This document shows positions 24,640 to 35,800 of a DNA stretch of 64,000 bases, piece after piece. This DNA is from Cristatella mucedo (Eukaryota; Bryozoa; Phylactolaemata; Cristatellidae). The stretch lies in contig WPIO01000012.1 of assembly GCA_009760855.2 (NCBI GenBank), forward strand, positions 5,042,001 to 5,106,000, read 5' to 3'. The notes under the pieces were generated by a model that was given only the letters and a program-made list of their open reading frames with translations, ran no database searches and had not been told where the DNA came from. The number at the start of each line of letters is the position of its first letter. Position 1 is the first letter of the stretch. The position numbers were made by a program, and so were the translations under genes.

Positions 24640-25585
24640 GGTCCAACTTCATTCAATTTGGAAATAACCAACCATGCATATAAGCACATAGCTGCACAAA
24701 GGCTCAGCTGAAACGACTTATGAACCAGCAGACCACGCTAAGACTTGATTGCCTCGGTTGGGCACTACATGTTTATCCCCAGAGCGTTTACGTGGATAAT
24801 TAAATAAGGCTACGACCAAAAGCCTGTTGATCACCTATAGATATTTAAATGCACAAGTCAATGTCCAATTCTTACTATAGTATCACACAGGGTACAATAA
24901 AATCGTGAAGTCATTCATTTGTATTTACAAGAGTAGCATTCAAATTATATGGGTTGTTTGGTCCTTTTAAAGGCATGAATGTTCATTCGGCTATCTCATT
25001 GCTAAGCACTACAATATATGAACATTTAAGTTCCACTCAGATTAACAATCCACTGTGTGCTATAGCACGACATGGAAATCAAAAATAAGTGGCAGCTTAT
25101 GCTAAATCTGTCAAAGGATCTGTATCTGTAGCTAGATCTGTCAAAAGAGGCTGAGAATCTCCCAACAACTACACGTTCAGCTGACAAAAAAGACGCATAA
25201 CAACTGGAACAAAAATGTACCTGGCTTCCTGCCAAAAACAATTGAACCGAACCACAGACAATGAAAGCCCAATAAAAATATTTCCTTTGACGATGGCAAA
25301 TTAATACACAATTGCATATAATAATAGATAGGCAGAACACGCAATTGATCCTCCTGAATTGAGTAATACATCGCAAATGCAAGATCCTTCTGCATTTTGT
25401 AATAAACCAAAAAATACTGCATTTCTTTCTCTCAGACGTATATAGGTATTAATGCAAAAGCGCAACAGCACGAAAGTTCCAGAGCACAGACTATTTTCGT
25501 TTCTTATGCTCGAGCTATTGCCATTCGGCATTCCTTAGATCAGCGACACGAGGCCATTGATGCAGACCATTTTACAACTAGAATC
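24640..25585. other. no recognised gene
   Basis: A 118-codon minus-strand frame at 25,026-25,382 is Ser/Phe/Cys-rich without a domain pattern; taken as chance. Confidence 0.4.
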
Positions 25586-25589
25586 AAAG

Positions 25590-26110
25590 TTGCCTTTTGA
25601 AACCACTTCTCACCAACCTTCACTGACTTCCCATCAAGCAGCCTACCGACTTCAAGGTTTTGTCACTCACTTTTAGGTCACTTCATTTGCACCAGCTTAA
25701 CTCGCAGAAGTGTTCACAATCAAGACAGGCTTCGTGCCACCCAATCTAATGACTCAAGTCGTTTAGCTGTGCCTCAAGCAAACCTCCAAGTCCATCAGAG
25801 ATCGCTCCTTTATTTTCTAAGCTCTCACAGCCCGAAACCTAGTACCGATAAAAGTCACGATATTCCATGACTTAACGACATTTAAAACGAAGCTGAAACG
25901 CACATGTGTCTCACACCATTAGATGGTCTTTGTGATTTGTCCAATGTGCGCCTACGCTTGCTGACACTGTCAACGATACCACTAACCATATTATGCTTGT
26001 TGACACTGTATACCTCACCAGAAACCATAGCATCATGCTTTCTTAACAGCACACGTGAAGTGCATGAACAGAGACTGAGTTCATAGAGGGTGCTAAAGAA
26101 AACTAATTAT
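25590..26110 (+). repeat. LINE-A, 5'-truncated and decayed
   Basis: Coding-region block (catcaagcagcctaccgact, then tcaaggttttgtcactcact), the 3' untranslated region and tail ending near 26,110. Confidence 0.75.
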
Positions 26111-26384
26111 TGTTTATATTAGTACTACCGTTAAGGTGATGTACAGCTTGAACATTGTGTGCTTTAGATAGTGTTCTGTCTACCTTAAACTGAACCAGGC
26201 ACTACCCTGCTATAAAAAGCCAGCCTCAACCGAGACGTGTAGTTTACCTTAAAATTAAATTCTGCAAAGTCTGGTTAAAGTGTATTAGCTATTCTTCATT
26301 GTATTCACTGAATTAGCTGTATTCATTAGGCTCGATCTTCCCAACAGAAGCTAGGTTTTCAGCACGAAGTACGGTGAGCTGATT

Positions 26385-26465
26385 CACCAGCCTCATTTAT
26401 TTAGCAGCAGAAAAGCCATACCGGCTATCATTCTAGCTTTCAGGGAGCAATAACCAACAACTAAC
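26385..26465 (-). repeat. SINE-2 3' part
   Basis: In reverse complement it shows the tgatagcc, atggcttttctgctgct and aaataaatgagg blocks of the SINE-2 tail. Confidence 0.5.
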
Positions 26466-26782
26466 GTCATGAAGTGCAAGTATTTAACCACTTGGGCAAG
26501 GAAACTAAATATTTTCCAGCTTAGCAAGGACAGGAGAACCTATTTTGGCCCATTTCGTCACACATGACGCATCGGCCAATTATGAGCTAAGGTACCCGAA
26601 AGTCTCCTTGAACTGTTGTTGCCAACCGTCCCATAGTGATGCACGGTACGCGACGAGTACATGCCATCTGTTGCACACCTTTCTGATGGTACAAGAGCGA
26701 TTTTGATGTAGCTGCAGGGAGGGGGCCATTAAAACCTAGAAATCTCTAGGTGGTTGAAGATCTTAGAGGTTACCGTTAGGAA

Positions 26783-27146
26783 CATTATTAAAAGACATCT
26801 GGACTGGTAGGACAGAGGCACTGCCGTGATTGGGTCACCTATCAGTAACTCCTCCCATGCTGTCTAATGCTAGGATCGGCAAGCAAAGTCCAGCCTTGCT
26901 TTTTACTGCTGCACAGTCAACAATGGCTTGCCATTGGCCACCACCCAATTTAGACTTTGTCTGTTAAGCCAACATACTCATGCTGTTTTGGGGTAGTGCA
27001 TGTTAGCAGTGGCAAACCTATTTTTCAAAGCAATGCTACTGAGGTGCCGGTCCTCCCTCAGTAAAGTTACTCACGGTTGACCCTATCACGGCAGTGCCTC
27101 TGTGCTACCATAGTCAAGATGCTTCCTAATAATGCTGCTGTGCAGA
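26783..27146. repeat. fold-back element (imperfect ~75-bp inverted repeats)
   Basis: The arm from 26,783 to 26,858 contains acagaggcactgccgtgatt, and the reverse complement of 27,063-27,146 contains acagaggcactgccgtgata. Flanking blocks match too (cattatta and agtaact). The interior of about 200 bp is non-coding. Confidence 0.65.
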
Positions 27147-27284
27147 GTCTGACAGCGGCCTGTGTCGTACAGTCAGGAGATCGCAGCTGCATTGTCCCGA
27201 TTAAATTATAAGCCTTGGATACCAGAACATGGTGATTATCCCACCATTGAAAAACATACTAGCTGATTGAACAGCCTCTGTAGC

Positions 27285-27425
27285 ATACTAACAGAGGAGC
27301 ATTTACGGCTATCACCACTGCTTACAGCAGCCATAACGGATCACCGTCAGCAGGATTCGAACCCACGACCTCGGGAACGAGGACGTGAGAAGCAACCACC
27401 TCACCCAGTGAGCCATCACGGCTCA
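27285..27425 (-). repeat. SINE-2
   Basis: In reverse complement it has A-box-like tggctcactgggtgaggtgg and B-box-like gtgggttcgaatcctg, then gtgatagcc and a tail. Confidence 0.65.
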
Positions 27426-27429
27426 CGAT

Positions 27430-28040
27430 GACAGGCTACTGCTGCTGGCAGATAAATACAAAGCCATCCTGCGAGCGGCCCCCTTCTAGTCGATCTAGAC
27501 AACCTTGCCAAGTCTTTTTAACGAAGCTAAGTCACTCAATGATTGTGCACATATACACATACACATGATACAATACTCATATACACAACATACATAACCC
27601 TGGCTTGCTTTAACTTCTACCTGATGATTCACCAAAGCAAGAATCTACAAACCGTTAAAAAACGTTTACTTAAAGAACTAGTCATATTACAAAGGGTGAA
27701 CGAGTTCATTCGTCAGAGGCCTATTTCGCTAGTTACCCCCCCCCCCAGTTCTTTGACAGCCATCGAGAGCCATCCAGCTCCTGCTCAGAGCTAGCTACAT
27801 GTACGAGAAACTATCGGCCAGGAAGAAATGTCCAGAGACTCATCGTCAATACTTGCAGCAGCCGCATGGCATCTGTGGTATCGAAAAGTGATTGGTGTAC
27901 ACAGCACTGGATGCTTAAACCTACGGTAGTACCCAAATACTTAGCTACACTATTATACTTCATATCCGGAAGACGCTGCTGACGCGAGTTGACCTGTGGC
28001 TAATATGAGCAACAGGAGGCCGAGCTAAATTGGCATAACT
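27430..28040. other. no recognised gene
   Basis: No supported gene; contains a short C9 run at 27,738. Confidence 0.4.
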
Positions 28041-29280
28041 CATAACTTCTTATGCATGCAAACAAGCCGAGCCTGTGCTCTGAAGTCGGGGTGCGATCTG
28101 ATTGCTGGCATGGAGACTTAAAAATGCAGGCGGTTCGTTCTCGGAGGAGTCGGTCTCTTGCCGACCAATGCATTTTTCGCACAACAGGCCGGTGGCAAAC
28201 GAAATGCGCGTGCAATCACTACAGACAGACGTCCGCGGACGCTCGCGCTGCGTCCGCGGACGCTCGCGCTGCGTCCGCGGACGTCTTCGCAAAACTTACT
28301 CCAAAGAGGGCACGGCGCCGGTGGCACGGGCGCCCGGTTCCTCCCCAACGTAGAAGACTGCACGGGTCTGCAAGGACCAAAATCAAATCTCAGCTAAAGC
28401 GCAGCCTCGTATTAAGGTCCGAAAAGCGACCGACGTCTGCGCTACCGCTTCTGGCGGGCACAAGCCTCGTCGACGCTGTTTACCGCCGGCTGCTTCTCCT
28501 GTCGGCTGCTGCGGTTAGCACTTCCCCTCTCAGGCACGGCATCGACGGTTCGTAACGGCTGACGGCGACTTATGAGGGACCATTAATAGTAGGTCAGACT
28601 ATTTTCTTAAAAATGCGACATGCGCCAGCTCCGCCAAAGCACCACCCGAGCGATAGCCGCTATGACTGGGAGCTCTTTGAGAGGTCTATCCGGATCTCAT
28701 CGTCTGCCTTTCCGGCTGGATGAGCTGTTTGATTATTTGTTGCTGATGAGGCGAGAAGGCCTGAAGGGGGCGGGGGAAGCACCTACGCTTCGATAAACTC
28801 TGCCCTTGCCGCTTTTTCGTTTGGCAATCTATCGCTATTAGCGGCGGCGAGCGCTGAAGAGCCTCCTGCGTCAGCCGCGGTAGTCTAGGCGGAGAACCGG
28901 AAGCAATAAAGCTCCGGCAAGCGCTCGCGGTCAGGGAAAGCCGCGAAGACCGCTAATCTGGGCCATAAGTTGTATTCATACAATGGGTCGCCGTTGTTCA
29001 CTTATGATGAATGCCCCATCAAGCTGTGGTGAACGGTGGCGATCTCTCATTCAGAGCTGTGGGTCACCTCGTTTGCTTTCCTCCCTTTCTTTTGAGGAAT
29101 TTTAGGAACATGAGCTACGGACCGGCTGAGCCTTGCTTTGTTCACGCTCCTGCACGACGGCGCTAGTCAGCTTGGCCCACAGCGATTCAGCACCGCAGAC
29201 CGTCAGAGTCGAACGAAGTTCCCACTATTGTAGGTAGTGTTAAAAGCCAGCCAACCCCCGTTAGACCGGAAAAAAGTTTG
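28041..29280. other. GC- and CpG-rich interval, no gene assigned
   Basis: CpG density rises sharply and long open frames appear in most frames on both strands (up to 167 codons at 28,052-28,555), as expected of high GC. No domain or splice pattern is convincing. A CpG-island-like promoter region is possible. Confidence 0.35.
28229..28286. repeat. 21-bp tandem repeat with palindromic core
   Basis: The palindrome gtccgcggac occurs at 28,231, 28,252 and 28,273, separated by gctcgcgctgc. Two full 21-bp units and a partial third are present. Confidence 0.9.
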
Positions 29281-29290
29281 AAATCTGCCA

Positions 29291-29348
29291 TGGGATACAA
29301 ATAAATAATATATATATATATATATATATATTATTTATTTGTATCCCA
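29291..29348. repeat. perfect 58-bp AT-rich palindrome
   Basis: tgggatacaaataaataata and its exact reverse complement flank a central (TA)n. Arms are 29 nt with no loop. It is followed by another TA run. Confidence 0.95.
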
Positions 29349-29379
29349 TATATATATATATATGCGCATGCGAAAACTA

Positions 29380-30074
29380 AACGACTTCCGAGCGACGGAC
29401 GCCACAAACGATGCAAACGACTAGTCTGGCGAATCTAGTGTCCCTAGCGTCGTAAAAATTACGCGTGGATTGAGGTTAAGTGGTTATCGTCTACCGCTGC
29501 GTCTACGTTGCATGAGGCCCCTGCACAGGTTTTCCGTTTTCGGGTGCCCAGATTTCAGATCCAATGCAACCGTGCATGCTTGCTGTCGTTTCTCGCTCAT
29601 TTGCTTAGTACTATTGCATATTCGCATCATGTCTCCGCCTGTGTGTGCGAGTTAATTATCATTCACGGAGTGCGCCAGGCACACTGGATGAGCTGCCGGC
29701 ACCAATCCTTGGCCAATTCTTGGCTAGTCCTTGGCCAATCCTAGGTGCCCTAGTCAGACCCACTAAGGCAAGGGCTAATATCGCGGCTAGCCTGAGAGCT
29801 GCTCCGTTGCAACTCTAGTTCTCCTACAAAGTAAGTTACCCATAGTGACTGCCTTTAAACCGGGCAGCAATCGCAGCTTCGTCTTGGACTTTTCTAGCTT
29901 TCTCTCGATTCTCTGCAATACGCAACGCATTTTCTCATTCTGAGGTATTCCGATTTTCACTTTGACCCAATGCGCTTCAGCGCGATCCACTGTCTATTTG
30001 TTCTGCCTTCGAGTGCACTTTCAAGTGCCTAAACGCGTAAAAGAACACCTGGATTAAATGCTACAGGGCTCCGA
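29380..30074. other. no recognised gene
   Basis: A minus-strand frame at 29,787-29,990 encodes a charged helix-like stretch (RIERKLEKSKTKLR) without further support. Confidence 0.35.
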
Positions 30075-30695
30075 CGAATTATTGCAATCCACTCTAACTA
30101 GGCTAACATAGACCAGACATTAGCGTTGGCAAGCTCAAATTTTGCGCTTATATTGTAACAGACGTTTGATTTTATCTATTCACTAAATTTCAGGTCGCTT
30201 CGCTCACCCTCACTTATTGCGAATGAGTTTCGACACCAGACGCCTGTACCGAAATCCACCACAATTAATTCTAGTTCCCGTCAAATCTACCACAAATCAG
30301 CTACGCTCAGCTCCAAAAAGTTTGGAATATCAAACTACGCTACATGTACAATGTACTCAGAAAATTTCGCGCGATTCCGCTTACGCGTTCTTGCGAAGTC
30401 TACTGAAATAAAATTGCAGTGGCCCAGACCAGTATCACAATTCACCGAAATCCTCTGAATTCCACCGCGAAAAGAAATAAATGCTGTTCGAAAAGCTCTT
30501 TTTATGGCGTACGACAGCACACTCTGCGACAATTGCACTTATAGAATTTCACTTGCATCGGCGCGGCCGTTCTCGTGCAAAGCCGTGCAATCGACTGCAG
30601 TAGCTCGGGTCACTACCACGATCCACTTCAATCCACCGCAAACAATATCGAAAAGGATTGCGCCGAGCTCGTGGCTTAGGATACACTCTCTTGTG
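30075..30695 (-). repeat. inverted diverged copy of the 17-19 kb array
   Basis: Read in reverse complement it follows 19,000-19,580 block by block: ggattgaagtggatcgtgg, ctactgcagtcgattgcac and gcacgagaacg near one end, and gttagcctagttagagtgga at the other. Confidence 0.75.
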
Positions 30696-30699
30696 GGCG

Positions 30700-31865
30700 A
30701 CCGCGCGAGTAATGATTTAAACTCGGCGCCGAGTTTGCAACTACAGGCGCCGCGAATATGCTAATCGAACGTATAATTGCGAGTCGGCTCGAGCGCGTAA
30801 GAGACGTATAGTATAACCGTCGAGGCTGTGCGAGGCTTTTCGTGGACTGTCGAACGAAAAGTACAATCGGCAGCGTTCAATCGGTCGTACAACGGGCTGG
30901 TAATCTAGTGACCCAGAGGCTACGCTATCGGTCCCCGCTCGAGACGAACTCGATAGAGGCGTTCAGTCCCGCTCCTGCAGACGGCCTCCGCCTCCGGTCG
31001 CTCTGCTTTTTGACGTGGCCGGGCGGCATTCCCGTGCGCCTCGCTTTAGGCTTCCTACTTCTTATTTTCTGGAAGATATGAGGGACGATAATTTAGTATT
31101 GAAACTGCTTTTTTGTAGCACGCTGTAGCAAACTCTACAGCGTGTCAATTGAGTGGGCTTAGTCCGAGGCGCTAACTCGTCTAGCGCGTCAGCAAGCGTC
31201 GTGTTGAATGTAACATTCTCCCTACGATGACAGGTCGGAAGGGCGGATAGAGCAGCAGGGGCAAAAGATGTATTTTCGTTCGGACTGCATCGGTGTACAT
31301 GTTCTCGGCTTGCTCCGCTCAAGATTCGCTCTCTGTCGCCTAAGCTCCGGCGAATCAGCTGGCGAAGAATGGGCCTCCTCCGCCGCCGCGAGGCGCCTGT
31401 TTAATCTTGCTGCTACAAACGAGTAGCGCGGTTATCGCGTCCGGTCGCGACTAGGCCGCAAACACAGTGCTCACGACGGTGCTAGCCTCAGCCGATGCGC
31501 TACGAATATCGAAGATATCTGAACCTTGTAGCACGGCTAGTTACTTGCAGGTGCTGCACCAATGCACGCACGTATGCCGAGATAGCAGGAACGTGGCAGC
31601 GACAACGTACCTTAGCATATCAATTATGTATCCACGATGCAGACAATTCTATTTAATAGCAGCCGACGGTTACGGCCGTACTCCAACGACAGTGTGGCCT
31701 AGAGCTCACGTCAGCTCCAATACTCTGAGTCTCTAATACTAACTGCCCCTACCTTAGGGCTCCGCACTTTTATACGCCCGTAGCGATAAATCATCGCATA
31801 ATTTCACAATCATGTATAATAGCATAATCTCATAATTGCGAATGATAGCTAACCGCTAGTACGAT
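30700..31865. other. GC-rich, no recognised gene
   Basis: Short frames only (30,842-31,081 plus, 31,062-31,322 minus, 31,467-31,736 plus), without domains. Confidence 0.35.
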
Positions 31866-31963
31866 ACCACTAACCATTCGATTGCGCTTCCTTTGCAGTA
31901 AATGTAAGGTGCCTAGAAAGAGATTGATTGCTCTGAAGGCACTATATCAGATGCATTATTGGT

Positions 31964-32005
<42 letters not shown>
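31866..32005 (+). repeat. LINE-A 3' end with (ATT)n
   Basis: Begins near accattcgattgcgcttcc and runs to the tail (gagattgattgctctgaagg) and an ATT run ending at about 32,005. It lies just outside the Polinton-like element. Confidence 0.8.
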
Positions 32006-32089
32006 TGGCTGGTTTAGCCCGCGCCGTCGTTACATAGCAACAACCTGACGATCGTCATTGGGAAAATATGGGGAACCCACAGGACCTTC

Positions 32090-32095
32090 CCGCTT
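32090..32095. other. candidate target-site duplication, left
   Basis: ccgctt directly precedes the left terminal repeat. The same hexamer occurs at 56,303-56,308, one base beyond the right terminal repeat. A 6-bp duplication is typical of Polinton integration. Confidence 0.5.
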
Positions 32096-32298
32096 GTTGT
32101 ATAAAAATGCCCCTCGTGGCAATCCCCCATCTGGAATCTCGACGCTCGGTCCCCTTCTGGCACCTCACACGTCTCGATTCCACCTGGCGGGGATTGTCAT
32201 AAGTGACATTTTTACACAGCACGCTGTAGCAATGTTATAAAGTGTAGAATTTTTAAAATCATAAGTATGTTGAATGATTTTTTTATCCTTGTATAGAA
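32096..32298 (+). repeat. left terminal inverted repeat with palindromic tip
   Basis: It matches the reverse complement of 56,101-56,301 at roughly 90% by eye. The outer 125 bp form an imperfect palindrome: arm 32,096-32,144 (gttgtataaaaatgcccctc...) pairs with arm 32,170-32,220, with a loop of about 25 nt. The inner 78 bp lead to the ATG of the first gene and probably hold its promoter. Confidence 0.9.
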
Positions 32299-32588
32299 AT
32301 GAACAATGCCAGGAAGGAAGATTATTTTTGCCCTGAGGCTAGAAGATTGATGAACATTGACGATGTTGGTGCTTTGCGCCAGCCAAGAAATGTTTCCCAT
32401 TTAGATTGGCAAGGGATGGAGCAAATGGTAATATTGAGTTTTACGAATTAAAGCAAAGAAAGATGATAAAGAGTACCTTGTTGGAAGAATTCTTTAGAGA
32501 ATTTGTCGATTCTTATTCTAGCAAGTTATCTAAAGTCTCTTCAAGATTTAGTTCCTGTAGGTATATACCTCTTCGCGATTATTTATGA
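32299..32588 (+). pseudogene. left-terminal gene, unknown function (paralogue of right-terminal gene)
   Basis: ATG 32,299 lies at the inner edge of the terminal repeat. The first frame (50 codons, to 32,451) begins MNNARKEDYFCPEARR and contains IDDVGALRQ. A second frame (to 32,588) appears to continue it with a charged helix-like stretch (LKQRKMIKSTLLEEFFREFV), so a frameshift lies at about 32,390-32,440. The FC-x-EAR motif and the spacing before I-x-D match the start of the minus-strand gene at 56,100. I do not recognise the family. Confidence 0.55.
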
Positions 32589-32803
32589 CAAATCCAGCAA
32601 CAGAAATTAAGGACATTCAATTTGTATCTTGCCACCCAATAATTGTAATGTTTACAGAATCCTACTATTCTTTAGTAAAAAAACAGATTGATTTGCTAAA
32701 AGAAGTTATTGACTTGGCATCAAAAAATTCTATTGGCATTGGCTGAATTATAGGTGGCATTGCCTCTTTTAATTTTGTTATTGCTAACTTCGTGCAAATA
32801 AGA
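32585..32803 (+). pseudogene. small putative membrane protein
   Basis: ATG 32,585 overlaps the preceding stop as ATGA. The 53-codon frame ends at 32,746. Its C-terminal half is helix-like (SLVKKQIDLLKEVIDLA). Read through the TGA, the same frame gives a hydrophobic stretch (IIGGIASFNFVIANFV) that could be a membrane segment. Function unknown. Confidence 0.35.
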
Positions 32804-32849
32804 TGATCAAGTTATATTCCTTCCCCAAAGACTATTTTTTAGCAAAAAC

Positions 32850-35800
32850 GTGTTGCCCAAACATATAGAATAGTGATAATTATTGCGCTTTATGGCCTGT
32901 TTTGAGATTTTTACAGCCGCGAGAAAGTAGTGGCCAAAAAAATCATGATCTAAGAACATGTGAGCATTACGTTGTCAAGTGTAAAAGACTCTTCTTGAAC
33001 TTTACTGGCCTCTTAAGGTTGAAGATACTAAGTTACTAGCCATAATTTTAAATGTAAGTATCAATGTATTTGAATATAATGATAAATTAAGGGCATCTTC
33101 ATTAAAGTCTAAAAGCAGAAAAAAGAAATAGTAGGTAGGCATGTTTATCTTTTGTTTGTAAGACACAAAGAAACCGAACATTGTGTATTTATTAGTAAGT
33201 TCAATGCTTTCTGCCGCACTTTTAAAAGCGGCGTGTCTTTGTTTTATTGCCATAGATGTTTAGATCGGCTTTTCTCGCAAACAATTGGTGTCTGATCATC
33301 CTGCAAACTGTAATGGCCCAAATGGCCGCCCAACTACGTACAAAATGCCAAAAAATACTCTTCTTAAGTTTATTGATTTTGCAAGGTTCATCTCTTCATC
33401 TTATGTTTGTTATACTGATTTTGAAAGTCTTTGTGTTAAAACTTGTCCAATTTGCTTTGAAGGAATCTGTAGCTTTTACAGTGGCGGCAAAACAGAATTA
33501 ATAACATGTGAAGACAAAAAATATAGCAAAAACTCCGCCGATACTTTGCATGTTCCCTGTGGAGGAGCATTTGCCATTGTACACTGGAAGGCGACGTGTT
33601 TCTAAATTTGCAAATAGATCACAAGACTGCATCTTTGTTATTATAAGACTTGCCAAATGAAGTTTATGGGTTTAAGAAAAAACTATTCACGAAAGCAAAG
33701 GGTGGTCTACCTGAGATTTCAATGACAAGAGAAGATGAATGTAAAGTGTAAATAGCTTCTAAATGTTGGGTGTGCAAAGGGAACTTTAAAAAATCAGACG
33801 ATCCCAAAGTAAGACATCACTATCACTTCAGTGGAAATTTTAGAGGGCCCGCTCGTCGAAGTTGCAATTGTTTATCAAGATTTGTTGTAAACAACTAGAA
33901 AATGCCTGCATTATTTCACAATTTCAAAGGTTACGATTCGTATTTGGTAGTAAAATCATTATCTAAGCTTGATGTTTCAGTAAAATCTATTTCGCATACA
34001 ATGGAAAAATACATGATGCAAGCGGTAAATGATCTTGAATTTAAGGATACTTTTAATTTTAGGAATTTAGCTTTGGAGAAGATTGTTGCATCTTTATCTA
34101 GCGATTTATCTAATTTCATAGTAACAAAAGTAACAGAACAAGTTTTTGGTGAGCTGTACCATTTTCTTGGTAGCAAAGATATGCTACAAATGTTAGTAAG
34201 GAAAGGAGTTTACCTGTATGAAAACATGGATTCGCAATCTCGCTTTTTAGAAACCAGTTTGCCGCCAATCGGAGCTTTTCGCTCACCTCTAAGTTTTTAT
34301 GAAGACATTCTAACAAAAGATTATGAATTTGCAAAGAAAGTTATGGCCATGTTTAGATTAATGAGTCTCGGTGAATATCATGATTATTATTTAATGGCTG
34401 ATGTTGCACAACTTACTGTTTGCTTCCAAACATTCAGAATAGGTTAAGAAGTTTATTGAAGTTAGATCTCGCAAATTATTTATCTGCTCCACACTATGCC
34501 TGGTCATGTGCTTAATAGAAGACAGGGGCTGAATAACATTTGCTTGGGGAGAATGATGTGAGTCTTCTTTAATGATTTTAGAAGATCTATTAGAGGCGGA
34601 ATTTTCAAAATTAGTGCAACATACGCTAGGGCAAATAATCCAAGAGTTCCTGGTTATGAAAGTACCAAAACCACAATTAATATCGTGTACTGGGACACCT
34701 GCAGCCTTTATTCTACTGTTATTCAATGATACTTACTTGTTGGAAATGTCAAGGAAGATTTTGTTTCTAATTGGACACCAAAAAGATTTATCAATCTACC
34801 TCCTGATTATCCGCAGGGCATCTTTATGGAAGTAGATATTATATATCGTGAGCATTTACATGACCTTCATAATGATTATCCTCTTTGTTACTATGCAAGA
34901 GTCGTCAAACCTGAAGAATATTCTGCGTACCAGAAAGCTTTTGATCCTGGAGCTGCCCCAACACAAAAACGTATATGTGATTTCTTGGCAAGGTATAAAT
35001 ATTTCGCACACTATAGATGTCTGCAGTTTATAGTGAAAAAAGACCTTCGCATAACTAAGCTTCACCGAGTATGTGGTTTCATTTAATTGATGACACTGCC
35101 CCTGATGTTGTACGAGTGGGCCGCGACACTCGATGTGGTAGGTAGTCGGGACGTGCTATTGGTGATTTTTATGACAAGGGAGTAGGGTACTCCGATGGGC
35201 AAGAGGGGCGAAGAGAGTCGTGCTTCGCCCTGCTCCGTGTGTAGATGAAATAAACTGGTGGTGCTGCTCGTCGGCTAGCATTCTGTGCTGTTCGCGACGA
35301 TAACTCAAGCTTACAGAGTATTTAAATTTTATCAGAAACAGTGGTCTAAGAAATGTATTGATGTTTTCGCAAAATAGAAAATTGAGTATGTAAGGAAGAA
35401 AGATAATTTTTCTAGAAATCAATACAGCGGATTTATGTTTCAGATATTTGGCAAGACTTGTGGAGATGTAGAAAGACGAGTAAATATTAGAAGAGCTAAT
35501 TCACCATCTGATTCAGGACAAAAAATTTATAAACAATTAATAAGAGATTCTTGCATGAAATTTTTCAGATGTTTTGATAAATCACTAATAGCTTTTGCGC
35601 ATGGAAAGGAAGTGAAAGAATAAAATAAGCCTTTATTCATTGGAAGCTCTATTCTTGATTTGTCTAAGCTTCACGTGCAAACATTTTATTATGATGTACT
35701 TATTTCTAAACTTGGCAATAAAGTTAAACTATTGCATATAGATACAGACTTGTTAGTCATGGAAATAGAAAGTGAGACTTTCAAAACCAATTTCGAAGAC

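Noticed and set aside
25026-25382. 118-codon minus-strand frame
   Set aside because: No recognisable domain, irregular Cys/Ser/Phe composition, no splice borders.
27340-27425. Possible tRNA gene
   Set aside because: A- and B-box-like sequences are present, but no cloverleaf with matching acceptor stem could be drawn; it fits SINE-2.
28229-28286. CRISPR-like short repeats
   Set aside because: Only three units with identical 11-bp spacers in a eukaryotic context; it is an ordinary tandem repeat.
28052-28555. 167-codon frame in the GC-rich interval
   Set aside because: Several equally long frames overlap it on both strands, as expected when stop codons are rare in CpG-rich DNA; no domain seen.
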